From: Saprolegnia diclina VS20
Lineage: Eukaryota; Oomycota; Saprolegniomycetes; Saprolegniales; Saprolegniaceae
Assembly: GCF_000281045.1 (NCBI RefSeq)
Contig: NW_008246119.1
Location: 355,134 to 383,575, forward strand
DNA length: 28,442 bases
Reading direction: 5' to 3'
The notes under the pieces are model-generated. The model made no database searches. It saw only the letters and a list, made by a program, of their open reading frames with translations, and had not been told where the DNA came from. Position 1 is the first letter of the stretch. Every line of letters starts with the position of its first letter. Shown piece after piece: positions 1 through 10,639 of the stretch. The position numbers and the translations under genes are program-made.

Positions 1-2229
1 AAACGCATGCAACTCGTTGAGCCCGTGTCGTCTAGACTGCGCATAATTCTAGTAATTGGCCACATTGAAGCATTGACACGATTTGTGCAAAGGTGACACC
101 GATTACTTTGTACGCCCAATGTCGAGCTATAGATCGAGTCTTAGATATCTGAGCGAGGTCGACATGGATCAACGAGGTAGATCGACAATCGCGCGCAAGA
201 AGCGAGGAAACCATCGACATGTCGTGTGGTTGAGGTCGTTCTGTACGAGGTTGATGGGCCATGCACGCGTACAAAGATAAGGCCACGACCTATCTATATG
301 CGAGAAGACTCGAGGCGCACAAGACCCACGACGGCAACCCGTTTCTTGGGCAAAGTCCGAAGCATGCGTGTCATGGAGAAAAACACGTGATATATCACTC
401 TCTTGGCAATGTGTTGTTTGGATGTAGCGAGGAGGTCATGCAACTACATTGCGGCCAAACTCGTGCAACGCTGTCGCCAAGTAGAAGGAGCGAGAGCCGT
501 CCTTGTGGCATCTACCTCGGTCGCCCCGTTCGGAGCACCCAGCCAGCAATGCGTCGACACATGCATGGGCTGCTGAGCAAGGGGTAGGGTTTCTGTCCAG
601 CGCACAGCTGATCATCTACAACCGGATCCATCCTTCGACTTGATACCGTGATGTGCTGCTTCGGATCGTCGAGTTGGCGTGGACGAGGTTGTCCACAATG
701 TCGCCGTCGTGAGTACTTGATGATGCCGGTATCAGCTGGGCCAGGCGCAGCGCAAACAACGGACCACCGGCCGAGTTGGAAAGGCAGCTGCTCAGGTGGC
801 TCGTGATGGCGCTCGTACGTCTGCGGCGGGCGATTGGCATCATGCTGGAGGTACAGTCGCCGAGGGTCGGAGCGTGTCGGCGTAAGGGAGAAGCGGCGGC
901 CTTGCAGCATCTTGTCGACGAGCGCGTCACTGCCCGGCGCACAGCGCGACGGCGCAATCGCGAGCTGCTCGGCAAAGTTGTTGTTGAAGTGGGTCGTCTG
1001 CTCGGCAACGTCGCTGGGGATCTCGATGGGCAAACCTCTTATTTTCGGCACTACCCTGTTCAAATTCGGCATCTCATACCGAACGGTGCTGTAAGCCGCA
1101 TTGATAAGAGCCGAGGATCGTGCGATCGGCGCCTCAGCCCGCACGATACATGTGTACATTGCGCGGCCATCCAAGAAGCTCGACTTTGGCACCAGCTCTA
1201 CCAGCTGCGCTGTGCAGATTAGCGCGAAGAAACGTCAAAACGCTATTGTATCTTTACGGCTGCATGATGCTTGGCGACCTCGACAAGTCGCGCTGGCTAC
1301 GCCCCGGAAGGGCGATGAGCAGCCACAGCCAGCATCTGTTTGAATATAGAGACCTTGCCACATCTGAGGTATTGGACTACAACGGTCGATGAAGGGCATT
1401 TGGTGGTCGCTGGGTCCATCGATGCTCCCGCAAAAGATTTGGTTTTGTGAGCAAACGCCAAGGGTCAGCTTCATTGCACAAAGCAATGAATGGAGCATTG
1501 ACAGTCCCATCGGCAGTTGTATGTGAAAAGGCAACTGCGGCCCCGGTCCTGTATTTTCCAGTGTGAACGACAGAACATCGCGTTGTCGCTTGAAGAAGCA
1601 CGGGGCATGGGGCATAGACAACTTTGATTTCTCACAGGCTTGGTTCCGGTTTCGTTTCATTTCAGGATGTTGATACGACGTGTGCATCAGGATAGCACCA
1701 CTGGGTTCAACACGTCAAGTACGTGTGTGCTGCAGCAGTACAAGCTACGTACACGGCGGCAGACAATGTATTGACAATGAGAGACTCATAGCGCCGCATA
1801 CTTTAGCGCTACATCAACATCTACACGCGTGAGGTTGTTGGCGCCAGCACTTGGCCGTTGGGAGTAAGCTGGACGCAGAGATCCATCTCTCAGCAGCCCC
1901 ACTTGCCGAGAAAACGCAGTGCGTTGTATCAAGTACGGGATGCTACCTCCAACGAGCCAGAGAAATCGATAGATTGGTCAACGGACCCAAACGAAGGAAC
2001 TTGACGTCGCGGGAGAGAGACGTTATTGCAGCTCGGTGAAGTTGATTGTTTGCAGAGCTTCATTCATTTTTTCAAGCTGGTCGCCGCGAATGTTGGTCGT
2101 ACCTGCCAAAACGAATATTACCCGTGCGAATGCATTCCTTGCCAGTATACCCATACAAAAATCAAGGTTTGGACCCTTCCACGCCCGTTAGGTCCTCTCA
2201 AATTGCATCTTTCCATTCTCCAATTCCCC
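1..2229. other. Long non-genic stretch upstream of the RBR ligase gene
   Basis: No gene with a recognisable domain is visible here. Base composition is lower in GC than the neighbouring genes and both strands are broken by frequent stops, except for the minus-strand frame listed separately (512-1159). The last 200 bases hold the 5' leader of the RBR gene and include an AT-richer tract. I see no tRNA, terminal repeats or transposase-like motif. A gene relic or fast-evolving lineage-specific gene could hide here. Confidence 0.5.
512..1159 (-). other. Unrecognised open frame, possible gene relic
   Basis: A minus-strand frame opens with ATG at 1159 and runs about 215 codons. Its first about 150 codons (to about 710) have the GC-rich third positions and mixed amino-acid composition of the real genes here, including stretches such as IEIPSDVAEQTTHFNNNF, and little of the arginine-rich bias of shadow frames. 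The end of the frame (about 700-512) looks non-coding, while coding-like sequence seems to continue in another minus frame there, so a missed intron or a decayed gene are both possible. I do not recognise a family and infer no function. The plus-strand frame over the same place is arginine/leucine-rich and looks like an antisense shadow. Confidence 0.2.
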
Positions 2230-3639
2230 ATGTCCGAGTACGCGTACAGCAGCGAGGACGAGTACGACTACAACTCGGACGGCGACGACCTCGCGCAGGT
2301 CCCGGCCGCGCCCAGCGCCGAGTACACGGTCGTCAACACGGCCGACCTCCAGCGCGACCAGGACCTCCTCGTGGCCGAGGTCTCGGAGCTCCTCATGGTG
2401 TCGCCGGCGGTCGCGACCGTACTCCTCCGCTCGAACCAGTGGAGCAAGGAGGTGGTCCAGGACCGGTTCTACGAGCGCGAGACGCCCAAGGCCTTTCTCG
2501 AGGAAGTCGGGGCCCAACACCTCGACAACTACAAGATTGGCGCGCCGAAAGGCATCGTGTGCGAAGTCTGCCGCGACGACGTGCCGGGCCAGGACGTCAT
2601 TGCGCTCGGCTGCGGCGCCATGTACTGCGTCGACTGCTGGAAAGGCTACTTGATGACCAAGCTCGAAGACGGGCCGTCGTGCCTCACAGCCACGTGCCTC
2701 GCGTACAAGTGCAACGAGCTCGTGCCGGACGCGCTTTTCCAGAAGCTCCTCGATGCGCCGAAGAAGAAGGAGCACGCCAAGTGGGCGCTCCGGTCCTTTG
2801 TCGATAAGAGCCAGAACATCAAGTGGTGCCCCGCGCCCGGGTGCCCGAACGCGATCAGTGGGTCGGGCGGCGACCTCTTTGTCGACTGCGCCTGTGGCTG
2901 CAAGTTTTGCCTCCGCTGCGGCGAAGAAGCCCACCCCGTCGTGACGTGCGACCAGCTCCGGATCTGGAAGGAAAAGTGCGCAAACGAGTCGGAGACGGCC
3001 AACTGGATGCTCGTCAACACGAAGAAGTGCCCGAACACCAAGTGCTCGGTGCGCATCGAGAAGAACCAGGGCTGCAACCACATGTCATGCAAGACGTGCC
3101 GCCACGAGTTTTGCTGGATCTGCATGGAGTCGTGGCAGTCGCATTTTTCCGGCGGCACGGCCAACTACAACTGCAACCGCTTCAACGCGACGGCGTCACA
3201 GGACTCGGACTTGTCACGGGCCAAGACAGAGCTCGAGCGCTACCTCTTTTACAGCACGCGGTACTTCAACCACGCCAAGGCCGAGACAATTTGCATCAAG
3301 GGCCGCGCGGACGCCGAGGCCAAGGTCGACGACCTCCAAGAAATGACAGTCGTCGACTTTCAGGCCGTGCTCAAGGCCATGGACCTTCTCATCAAGTGCC
3401 GGCGCATCCTCAAGTACACGTACGTGTACGGCTACTACCTCGACGGCAAGACGACGGCCGAGAAGCAGCTCTTCGAGTACCTCCAAGGCGAGGTCGAGTC
3501 GAACACGGAGGTGCTCACGGGCCTCACAGAGAAGCCGCTCGAGTCGATGGTCATTGCCGACATTATGAACTACACCAGCGTCACGGACAAGTTTATGACG
3601 CGCTTTGTCGAAGGCGTCGAAGAAGGTCTCTGTGGGTAA
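2230..3639 (+). CDS. Ariadne-family RBR E3 ubiquitin-protein ligase
   Basis: Intronless, 469 residues. Order of parts: acidic Tyr/Asp/Glu-rich N-terminus (1-20), UBA-like segment (about 48-83), RING1 starting at C111 (CEVC), IBR zinc domain (from about C200), RING2 (about 267-310) and the C-terminal Ariadne helical domain (about 325-469). RING2 contains QGCNHMSC, so C282 is the expected catalytic cysteine that takes ubiquitin from an E2 in the RING/HECT-hybrid mechanism known for this family; Ariadne relatives work with neddylated cullin-RING ligases. The start at 2230 is chosen because the frame stays open upstream to 2026 but that extension reads like leader sequence, and the acidic start matches other Ariadne proteins. 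It is convergent with the chromo-barrel gene, 273 bp away. The length is normal and all three zinc modules look complete. Confidence 0.95.
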   Translation: MSEYAYSSEDEYDYNSDGDDLAQVPAAPSAEYTVVNTADLQRDQDLLVAEVSELLMVSPAVATVLLRSNQWSKEVVQDRFYERETPKAFLEEVGAQHLDNYKIGAPKGIVCEVCRDDVPGQDVIALGCGAMYCVDCWKGYLMTKLEDGPSCLTATCLAYKCNELVPDALFQKLLDAPKKKEHAKWALRSFVDKSQNIKWCPAPGCPNAISGSGGDLFVDCACGCKFCLRCGEEAHPVVTCDQLRIWKEKCANESETANWMLVNTKKCPNTKCSVRIEKNQGCNHMSCKTCRHEFCWICMESWQSHFSGGTANYNCNRFNATASQDSDLSRAKTELERYLFYSTRYFNHAKAETICIKGRADAEAKVDDLQEMTVVDFQAVLKAMDLLIKCRRILKYTYVYGYYLDGKTTAEKQLFEYLQGEVESNTEVLTGLTEKPLESMVIADIMNYTSVTDKFMTRFVEGVEEGLCG

Positions 3640-3912
3640 TCCACGTCCCCACTCTATGTCCCCTCCACCTAATCTATCGCTTCTTTTATATACAAATCCG
3701 TTATTGCCCATCCCACCGAGTACAGTCCACATACGGGCTTGTCGACGCCACGGTTCGGATGCCTGCAGTAGGCAGTACTACCTCGTCACATGCGCAGCGA
3801 ACGGCGCTAGTCCTCGTCACTGGCATGTACGCCGTCGCATTTCCTATCGAAGGTATCGCTTGCGGTGCTCGGACCTGTCGGCGTCGGTAGAGATAACGGA
3901 ATTGTTGGTGCG

Positions 3913-5097
3913 TTAGAGACAGACGACCGACGTGATGTCCTTCATGAGGTTGTCCTGCTGCGCTCTCCACGCGTCAATGCTCTCTTGAAGGAACGCAGCG
4001 TTGGCTTGGAGCGGTCGATGGAACGCAGCCATGTTGGCTTGGTACACGGGCATCACGGGCGGGAATGGCATTCCGTCCGAACGCTTTGGCTTGGTGGACG
4101 ACGCCTTCGCGGGCTTGGGTTGCTGCTGCTGCTTCTTGGCGACTTTGCCTTTTTGGTTCTCGACGAGCTCGGCGATCTGCTGCTGCACACGCTGACGAAA
4201 GATCTCGGCCAGCACCGTCTTGGTACTACTGCTCGGTGCATAGCCCGACTGCGGTTGCATCGCAGGCGGCGTTGCCATGACCATTGGTGGCGCCATTTCT
4301 CTCGCCGCCGTGAGCGGCCGCATCGGCGACATCATGTTCGCCCGAGGTAAAGTGGACGTCGTCGGCTCGACTGGTGGTGGGGCCAACGCAACGGGTGACG
4401 GCGCAGGTGGTGACAACGGAGCTGGCGTGGGCACGGTCGCTTCTACCGCCACGTTGGTCATGCGCAGCGATTTGCGATGCTTGGTGGGGGGCGACGGCGA
4501 CCGCTCGGGCTGGGCGGCCTCTGTCTTGGCCTCGGCGACCTTGCGCTTACGAGGGCGCCCGCGCGAAGCTTCTTTCGCCACGTCAACCGTGCTCGCTTCC
4601 GCTTCGGCATCGTCTTCCGACGCACCGCTGTCCTTCTCGTGCGCAGTGTACTTGGGATTGATGGCAAAGAGGTGCGCCGCATTGATGTGGCTGCGCTTCA
4701 TGCTCTTCTCGTCCTTCTTGGCGCTGGCGACGCGCGCGCCGTGCGGTGCGAATGCGGACTGCGCCACCCACGTGTCAAAGCGCTTGTGCCACCCGAGAAA
4801 ATGCACGTGGACCTTTTGCGCGTCCACATCCACGTCAATGACCCGTGCTTCGCTCCACCGCCCCTTGTCATCCTAGATAGAGCAGACTCGCACTGGGCTC
4901 GAGCATGCTACAGATCGACGTACCCGCACGTCAGCGAGCATGCCCAGTGCCACGTATTTGGGTTCCCGCTCCTTGCGCGGCGACTTGACGTCGACCTTTT
5001 TGGCTCGTTTGGTTCGCACCGCGGGCTTGGCCGGCACGGTGGGCGGGCTCGCATGTCGCTTCGGCCGCGCCGCCGCCACCGCCGTTCGTCGCGTCAT
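3913..5097 (-). CDS. Chromo-barrel/Tudor-knot domain chromatin protein
   Basis: Two exons on the minus strand: 5097-4924 and 4872-3913, with a 51-nt phase-0 intron (GTACGT...CTAG); 377 residues. Splicing restores a continuous chromo-barrel (about residues 47-95): LGMLADVR from exon 1 joins DDKGRWSEARVIDVDV and then VHFLGWHKRFDTWV from exon 2. This is the pattern of MSL3/MRG15/Tip60-type barrels, which read methylated histones through an aromatic cage. The N-terminus is basic; after the barrel come a lysine/arginine nuclear-localisation-like run (RPRKRK), a proline/alanine-rich linker and a glutamine/lysine-rich helical segment near the C-terminus. Nuclear chromatin reader is inferred from the barrel; which complex it joins cannot be told. 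No MRG domain is seen, so it is not a canonical MRG15/MSL3. It is divergent from the SFT2 gene across 625 bp. Confidence 0.8.
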
Positions 5098-5722
5098 CCT
5101 ACGTCATTGTCGTACGCAGGCTCTGTCGCAAGCGGCCACGTACCTCGTCCCGTCGCTCGAGGGCGATATCGTCGGCTGCATCTTCAAGCGTAAGAATAGG
5201 AAACTGATTGCGACGCTTCAGGTCCCAATCGTCCGGATACCAGGATTCTTCGAAGTCGACGTCCCCGATGCTATCGACACTCGAAGCTTTCACGCTCGTT
5301 TCTCCATAGCGTCCTACTACACTACAGCGAGTCTCGGTCGTTTGGCTCGATCGACGCTCTCTTCTACCCTCCCACCGACGCCTGCTTGAGGTGTGAGCTA
5401 TCCTGCGCCGAGGATGGTTATCCGGATGGCAGCTCGGAGGTTTTCGATGATCTTTCGATGGATCTTTGCTTCTTCTATGGATCTGTGCTAGTCCGCGCCA
5501 TGCACCTCGCGAAGACGCTGCCATGACGCTAGCCTCATCACCTAGAGCAGCTCGTCGATGGCACCTTGCAGCGTCCGCAGTGATGGTGGCGGCCGCCGTG
5601 CTGTGTGTGCAGGAGGCGCCTACTTCAACTTGACATCCGGAGCCGGATAATTTGAGCGTATCCGGTATGGCTGTTCTTGAGCGTCCATTTCCTGCATATC
5701 GCAGAGGCTGGTCGCGACCAAG
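5098..5722. promoter_or_regulatory. Divergent intergenic region of chromo-barrel and SFT2 genes
   Basis: 625 bp separating two outward-facing start codons, so it should hold both promoters. No credible gene is seen; the long minus frame across it and SFT2 is a shadow of SFT2. The hexamer ATCCGG (or its complement) occurs at 5233-5238, 5420-5427 (as palindromic ATCCGGAT), 5635-5640, 5643-5648 and 5660-5665; the last three lie 58-88 bp before the SFT2 ATG. The same hexamer recurs upstream of the MATE and mS29 genes. A regulatory role is inference. Confidence 0.45.
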
Positions 5723-6259
5723 ATGATGGACAAGCTCAAGTGGCAGAAGCAGCGGCTGCTCGACGGCGAGCCGGGCTACAATGCGACGCCGGCGCAGCAA
5801 GATGACGCCTTGTCCTGCCCGTCGCTCAACCTCTCGTACAAGGAGCGACTCTTTGGCTGCCTTCTCTGCTTCCTCCTCGGCATGGTGCTCTCGCTGGGGT
5901 CGACCGTGCGCTTGGCGCAGCTCGTCCGTGGCCGGCCCGCGCCGTTTGCGATTTGCTACACACTCGGCAACGTCCTCTCGCTCTGCTGCACCATGTTCTT
6001 TGTCGGGCCCGTCGCGCAATGCAAGTCCATGTTTGATGCCAAGCGGCGCGTCTCGGCCGCGATCTATGTGGTCTTTATCGGCGTCACGCTCGCGCTCTGC
6101 TTCTCGCCGCACATACCGCATCGCGCCGGCCTCGTCTTGCTCTCGGTGCTCATCCAGTTTGGCGCGCTCTGGTGGTACACGCTCTCGTACATCCCGTACG
6201 CGCGCGCGGCCGTCGCCGGCGTCTTCAAGAAGTTTTGCTGTCAAGAGGACCAAGTGTAA
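5723..6259 (+). CDS. SFT2-like vesicle transport membrane protein
   Basis: Intronless, 178 residues. A charged cytosolic N-terminus (1-42) is followed by four hydrophobic segments at about 43-60, 74-95, 111-128 and 135-157 and a short basic, cysteine-containing tail (KKFCCQEDQV). Length, four-helix layout and the features YKERLFGC before helix 1, CYTLGN in helix 2 and the FVGP..Q..MFD..R turn between helices 2 and 3 fit the SFT2/GOT1-like family, whose yeast member helps endosome-derived vesicles fuse with the late Golgi. Two adjacent ATGs start the frame (5723 and 5726); the first is used. The next gene starts only 59 bp after its stop on the same strand, so the SFT2 3' end and the next promoter must be very short or overlap. 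Confidence 0.85.
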   Translation: MMDKLKWQKQRLLDGEPGYNATPAQQDDALSCPSLNLSYKERLFGCLLCFLLGMVLSLGSTVRLAQLVRGRPAPFAICYTLGNVLSLCCTMFFVGPVAQCKSMFDAKRRVSAAIYVVFIGVTLALCFSPHIPHRAGLVLLSVLIQFGALWWYTLSYIPYARAAVAGVFKKFCCQEDQV

Positions 6260-6318
6260 ACGTGTAAATATAGCGAGACTCGATGAGGACGTTGATCAGT
6301 TATTAATACGTCGCCATC

Positions 6319-8812
6319 ATGGGCGATACCCGGCGGTGCTTTGCGCTCCTACTGCGGCAAGTCGAGCCCGACGATGTCTTTTCCGAGCTCCAGCGGCTCG
6401 ACCACGACGATACGCGCTGCGTCAAAGCGCGGTACGCTCATCAACGCATGCTCGTGACGCTCGACGATGATACAGGCGCTTCATCAAGGTGCTGGACGGT
6501 CTCTTGGGCAACGACCACAGCGTGTACACGTCAATGCCATGTTGCTGTCGCCCTCGTGTCGACAATAATGGACTAGGGACTTGGCCGAGGTCGCGGATGC
6601 ATTTGCTGCCAAGCACGACGAGGCGCTCGTCAACTATGTGGCCTTTTGCACGCAGCTCCAAGCCGCGATGGACGACGACCGCGACCATGAGGACGACGGC
6701 AAGAAGGCCGACTCGAGCAGCGCGTCCGAGCGCAATGCGACAACGTCCGAAGCGAGCTCGGCGCCGCGCCGCCACCGACGCAAGCGCAAGTCCAAGCCTG
6801 ACATTACCAAGCGCGCGATCCGCGTCGACCCGCGCCTCGAGAAGCACCGCGTGCTCAAGGTATGTCGTGTGATCGCGAAGACATCATACTTATATTGATC
6901 GTGTACTAGAGCAGCATCCGCCACAAGGTGCTTCATGGCGCCAAGCACATGGCAACGTCCAAAGACGGCTTTGACGGCCTTCGCGACGTGCTCTGCCAGG
7001 CCGACGCGGACGGCAGTGGCCTTCTCTCAGAAGCCGCGTTTGTCGGTGCGTGCTCGTCTTGTAGGATGACGACGATGGTCGAGGTAGAGACGTTGCTAGA
7101 GCACATGAAGGCGCCATTGACCGCCAAGGAAATGGGGTACCTCACGACCAACCTCCGCCACCGCAAGCGGCCGAACGCTATCGACTACGAGCAGGTGCGG
7201 CGGTAGACGCACCTTTTCGCTAAGAGACGCGGGTAGATTGGTCTCTTTCTCTGCGTCGACAGCGAAGAAGAAGCGTCGACGTCCGGTGACGACAACGGCT
7301 TGCGTCGGCGGCAAAGCCTCGACGAACCGCACTTGGGCTCGGACATTTTGTCCGTAGAGCGCGACCTCCGCGCGCGTCTACTGCAGCGACTACCGCTCAC
7401 GACAGAGAACGCGCTGGCGACGTGCAGCCATACGCGGCGGTCGATCTTTACCGGCGCTGAAAAATTTGTGGAAGCATGTGACGTCTTTGACCCGCTCTGC
7501 ACGAATTCGCTCTCGGAAGAGGGTGCGTGGGACGCCTAATATTTGCCGCTGCATTCGTGTGTAGGGTATGCCAAGGCGCTCGACTACATCAACTTTAACG
7601 TATCGACCACGCAATTGCAAGCCATTTTGACCAAATTTCCCCGTGACACGCATTCGGGCGGCGTCAACTATGCTGTGTTTTTAGAGTACTTGTATATTTG
7701 CAGCGCGGGACTTCGACTCGATCGTGTAGGCGCTACGGACAGCAGTATGCGACTGTGAAGCAGCAAAAGCACATGAAGACGCTCTTGACGCGCTTGGCGA
7801 CTGACCCGAGCCGCGATTTCGGGCCGACCCTACTGCATTTCAAGAAGCAGCTCGCGAAATGCGACAAGCGCGTCACGGGGGTGTGCGCCGGCGTCGTCAC
7901 CAAGACAGGTTGTCCACATATTTTCGTGGAGAATGGGCCCAAGACGCCCGTAGACTTTGTCTCGGCGCTCACGACCCACGAGACGCACAAATGGCCGTCC
8001 AAGGAGGTGCAAATGCTCGTTCCGCTCTTTGCGGACGGCCCGCACGTTCAGTACCCGACCTTTCTCGCGTACAACTATTGGCGGACATGGACGGTGAGGA
8101 ATACTGTATAGGATGGTGGAGGACTGCACGGCGACGGCGCCGAATGTGCCGTGTGGCTGTCGCCAGAGCGCACCATCGGCCACGAGCGCACTGGAGAGCC
8201 GTCTTCGGCGCTTCCTCGTCGACAAGACGCGCGGTACATCGGGCTACGACACGGCGCTGCATGCCTTCGAATCGGCCGACGCGCTACGGCATCCACAGAC
8301 CGCTCCGACGGGGCTGCTTCACGAACAAGGTATTATTGAGTTTGCAGTTGAAGTTGACGCCGCGACGATGTAGATTTTTGCACTGTGCTGCGAACCATCG
8401 GCACGGGCTTGTCCCCTACGGACCGTGCACATCTCTTGCAGCTACTAGCAACGATTCACGCGCTCACACCAAACGGTGTGCTCTACCGCACGTTCCTTAC
8501 GTAGCCCACTACTCTGTCTTGGAGAAAATAATGGCATGGAGACGGTGTAGATACCTCACAACCGAACACAACGTGTCGTCCGATGAAGGACATGCCAGAG
8601 ACGTGCCGTCGCATTTGCGCAATATCTGCGTCGCCACGTACCTCTACGAGTACGCGACGGCCGACGAGCGCACCAACTTTGAAAAAGTGCTCTCGACGCT
8701 CTCGTCCCTGCAGGCGCCACGTCATTGCAACGTGATGACCAAGGACACGACCAACAACCTCGTCTTTGCCCTCGGCCCGCTTCTCAAGGTCAAGGTGCAG
8801 TTTTTTACCTAG
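6319..8812 (+). CDS. Multi-EF-hand protein (EFCAB6-like, degenerate EF-hands)
   Basis: Eleven exons: 6319-6431, 6476-6523, 6577-6859, 6910-7194, 7237-7522, 7565-7691, 7730-7908, 7954-8068, 8112-8329, 8374-8500 and 8551-8812; introns 38-53 nt; 680 residues. One loop (DADGSGLLSEAA, residues 180-191) has the EF-hand spacing but Ala at position 12 instead of Glu, so calcium binding may be weak. Recurrent second-half motifs mark further degenerate hands: ALVNYVAF, NAIDYEQI, GGVNYAVFLEYL, PHVQYPTFLA and NGVLYRTFLTYL, each preceded by leucine-rich helices. Such strings of decayed EF-hands are typical of EFCAB6-like axonemal proteins, and these organisms make flagellated zoospores, so a flagellar role is a reasonable inference. 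Residues about 95-150 are a charged, low-complexity basic linker. Its stop lies 14 bp from the stop of the convergent MATE gene. Exon 4 was kept whole because the only internal GT-AG pair would leave a 19-nt intron and shift the frame. Confidence 0.8.
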
Positions 8813-8826
8813 TTTTTCTATATAAA

Positions 8827-10639
8827 CTAGCACGAAAACGCGCGCGGTCGAGTCGCATCGTCGCTCTCGTCCACCTCGGTCTCCGACTGGCTCCGCGACC
8901 TATCATAGTCGGCTTCGTTCATACGCCGAGAGATGACGGGGCTAAAGAGCGTCGGAGTCGCCGTCCCGATCGAGAGCCGCGCCATCGCCGCGTTCTCTTC
9001 GCTACACGCTGGGCGGTCGCCACCATCTCGCATGGCTTTGCGGGCAGCACGGCGCCAATTGACCTTGTGGAGCGCACGCACAATTAGTACAAATTTGGCG
9101 AGTTCGCCGCAGATGCTGCCAAGCCAAAGCCCCGAGAGACCGAGGCCGATGGAAAGGCCGAGGAAATACGACATGGGGAACATGACGCCCCACGAGCCCG
9201 AGGCGGTGATGCAAAGGAGCGTCTTGGCCATCGACATGGCCTCGAGGACGCTGGCGAGCACGATATGGAGCCCCGAGAGCCCGACGGCCAAGCCGAAGAG
9301 CAGCATGTTGGACGCAATGAGGTCCGCGAGCGCGTCGTCGGGCGTGAAGAACGCAATGATCGGGCGCTGGCAGGCGTAGAAGAGGCCCGCCGAGCCAAAC
9401 GCCGCGACGCCCCCGAGGACAAATCTACAAAAGTTGGTCGTAAGGAGGGAATGAAAGCAACAAGATCGTAGATACCCCACACGCATGGTGTGCTGCGCTG
9501 CGCGCGGATCGTTGGCGCCAAGAAAGTTGGCCACGCGCACTTGGGTCGGGAGGCCAAAGCCCCAGTAGATGCTGTAGACGAGGTTCCAAAGCGTGTACAA
9601 GACGCTGTTGGCCGCGAGGTTGAGCGGGCCGAGGGAGCCCGCGACGGCGGTCACGGCCGAGTAGATCCACTCGTCCATCGCGACGTTGAGTGTCATGGTG
9701 AACGAGAGCCATAAGAAGCGCTGGACGCGGTCGCGCCGTACGCACGCCCACGTCCACCCAAACCACGTCTCGGTATGGTGCTTGCGGTAGACGCACGCGT
9801 AAAGAACGAGCGCGACGGGTTGGAAGACATCCGCGACCAACTGAGCGAGCGGCGACCCGATAAAGCCGAGATCCCAGTGGTAGATGAAGAGGTAGTTGGC
9901 GCCAATGCAGAGCACGACGCTCATCGAGCTCACAACGGTGCCGGGCGTCACGATTTCTTGGGCTTGCAGGTATTGTCTACGGTGTATTTGACATGTATGG
10001 ACATAGCGTACAAAGCGGTATGCGGTACCGTAGCGCGCAGTTGAAGCACTGCGGCCAGACGCTCAGAATCGAGTAGCGCGAAAACTGCGTGGCGAGCGCA
10101 AGGACGTTCGGGTCGTCGCTGATGTAGCACAAAATGTAGTCGACGTGGTAGAACGAAATGCACATCGGGATCGAGAGGAGCGAGAGAGAGACGACGCCGA
10201 GCTGGAACCAGATACCGACAAGCTCGTAGTTGCGCGCGCCGTACGCCTGGCCACAGAGCTAAACGCAAAGGCGTTATGAGATTCAAGAGAAAGGCCATCG
10301 ACGCACCGTGCAGAGCGAGACGGAGAAGCCGTAGATGACGGTTTGGAGGCCCGAGACCCAAATGTTGGCGAGCGCGCTGGCCGCGAGCTCGGTCGAGCCC
10401 AAGTGGCCCAAGAAGGCGGCGGTGATTGCTGGCAAGAACGTGCGACAGAGCGTCGCGACGCTCACCTTCCACGCCATTTTCGAGATCGCGGCGGCTTCGG
10501 TCGCGTGCGTATTCACAAGGCGGCGCACCGAGCTATGGAGCGTGCTCGCCGGCGCCTCGAACGTCGCATAGTCTTCTATCGGGCGGCTTAGAAGGCGCGC
10601 ATGTACATTGATCGGCGACGGCGGTGGGCTGGCTGCCAT
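8827..10639 (-). CDS. MATE-family multidrug/toxin extrusion transporter
   Basis: Four exons on the minus strand: 10639-10307, 10258-10029, 9976-9476 and 9424-8827; introns of 48, 52 and 51 nt; 553 residues. The protein shows about twelve hydrophobic helices. Family signatures include AFLGHLGSTELAASAL in the first repeat, CGQAYGARNYELVGIW, the joined RQYLQAQEIVTPGTV and, in the second repeat, PLNLAANSVLYTLWN and VRVANFLGAND. MATE proteins export organic cations or toxins in exchange for H+ or Na+. The C-terminus (last about 70 residues) is a charged Ser/Glu/Asp-rich cytosolic tail. The third intron (9425-9475) is 51 nt, stop-free and a multiple of three, so an unspliced reading is also open; removing it restores RVGFVLGG, which fits the family better. 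The start is the first in-frame ATG; the frame is open further upstream without another ATG. Confidence 0.9.

Noticed and set aside
2188-3081. 297-codon open frame on the minus strand
   Set aside because: It is the antisense of the RBR gene, rich in Val/Leu/Arg with no domain; a GC-driven shadow.
5099-6253. 384-codon open frame on the minus strand across the SFT2 gene
   Set aside because: It overlaps a well-supported membrane protein gene, has no domain, and its upstream half covers promoter-like DNA.
7035-7053. Possible 19-nt intron in the EF-hand gene
   Set aside because: Too short to splice and it would shift the reading frame; the unspliced exon continues cleanly.
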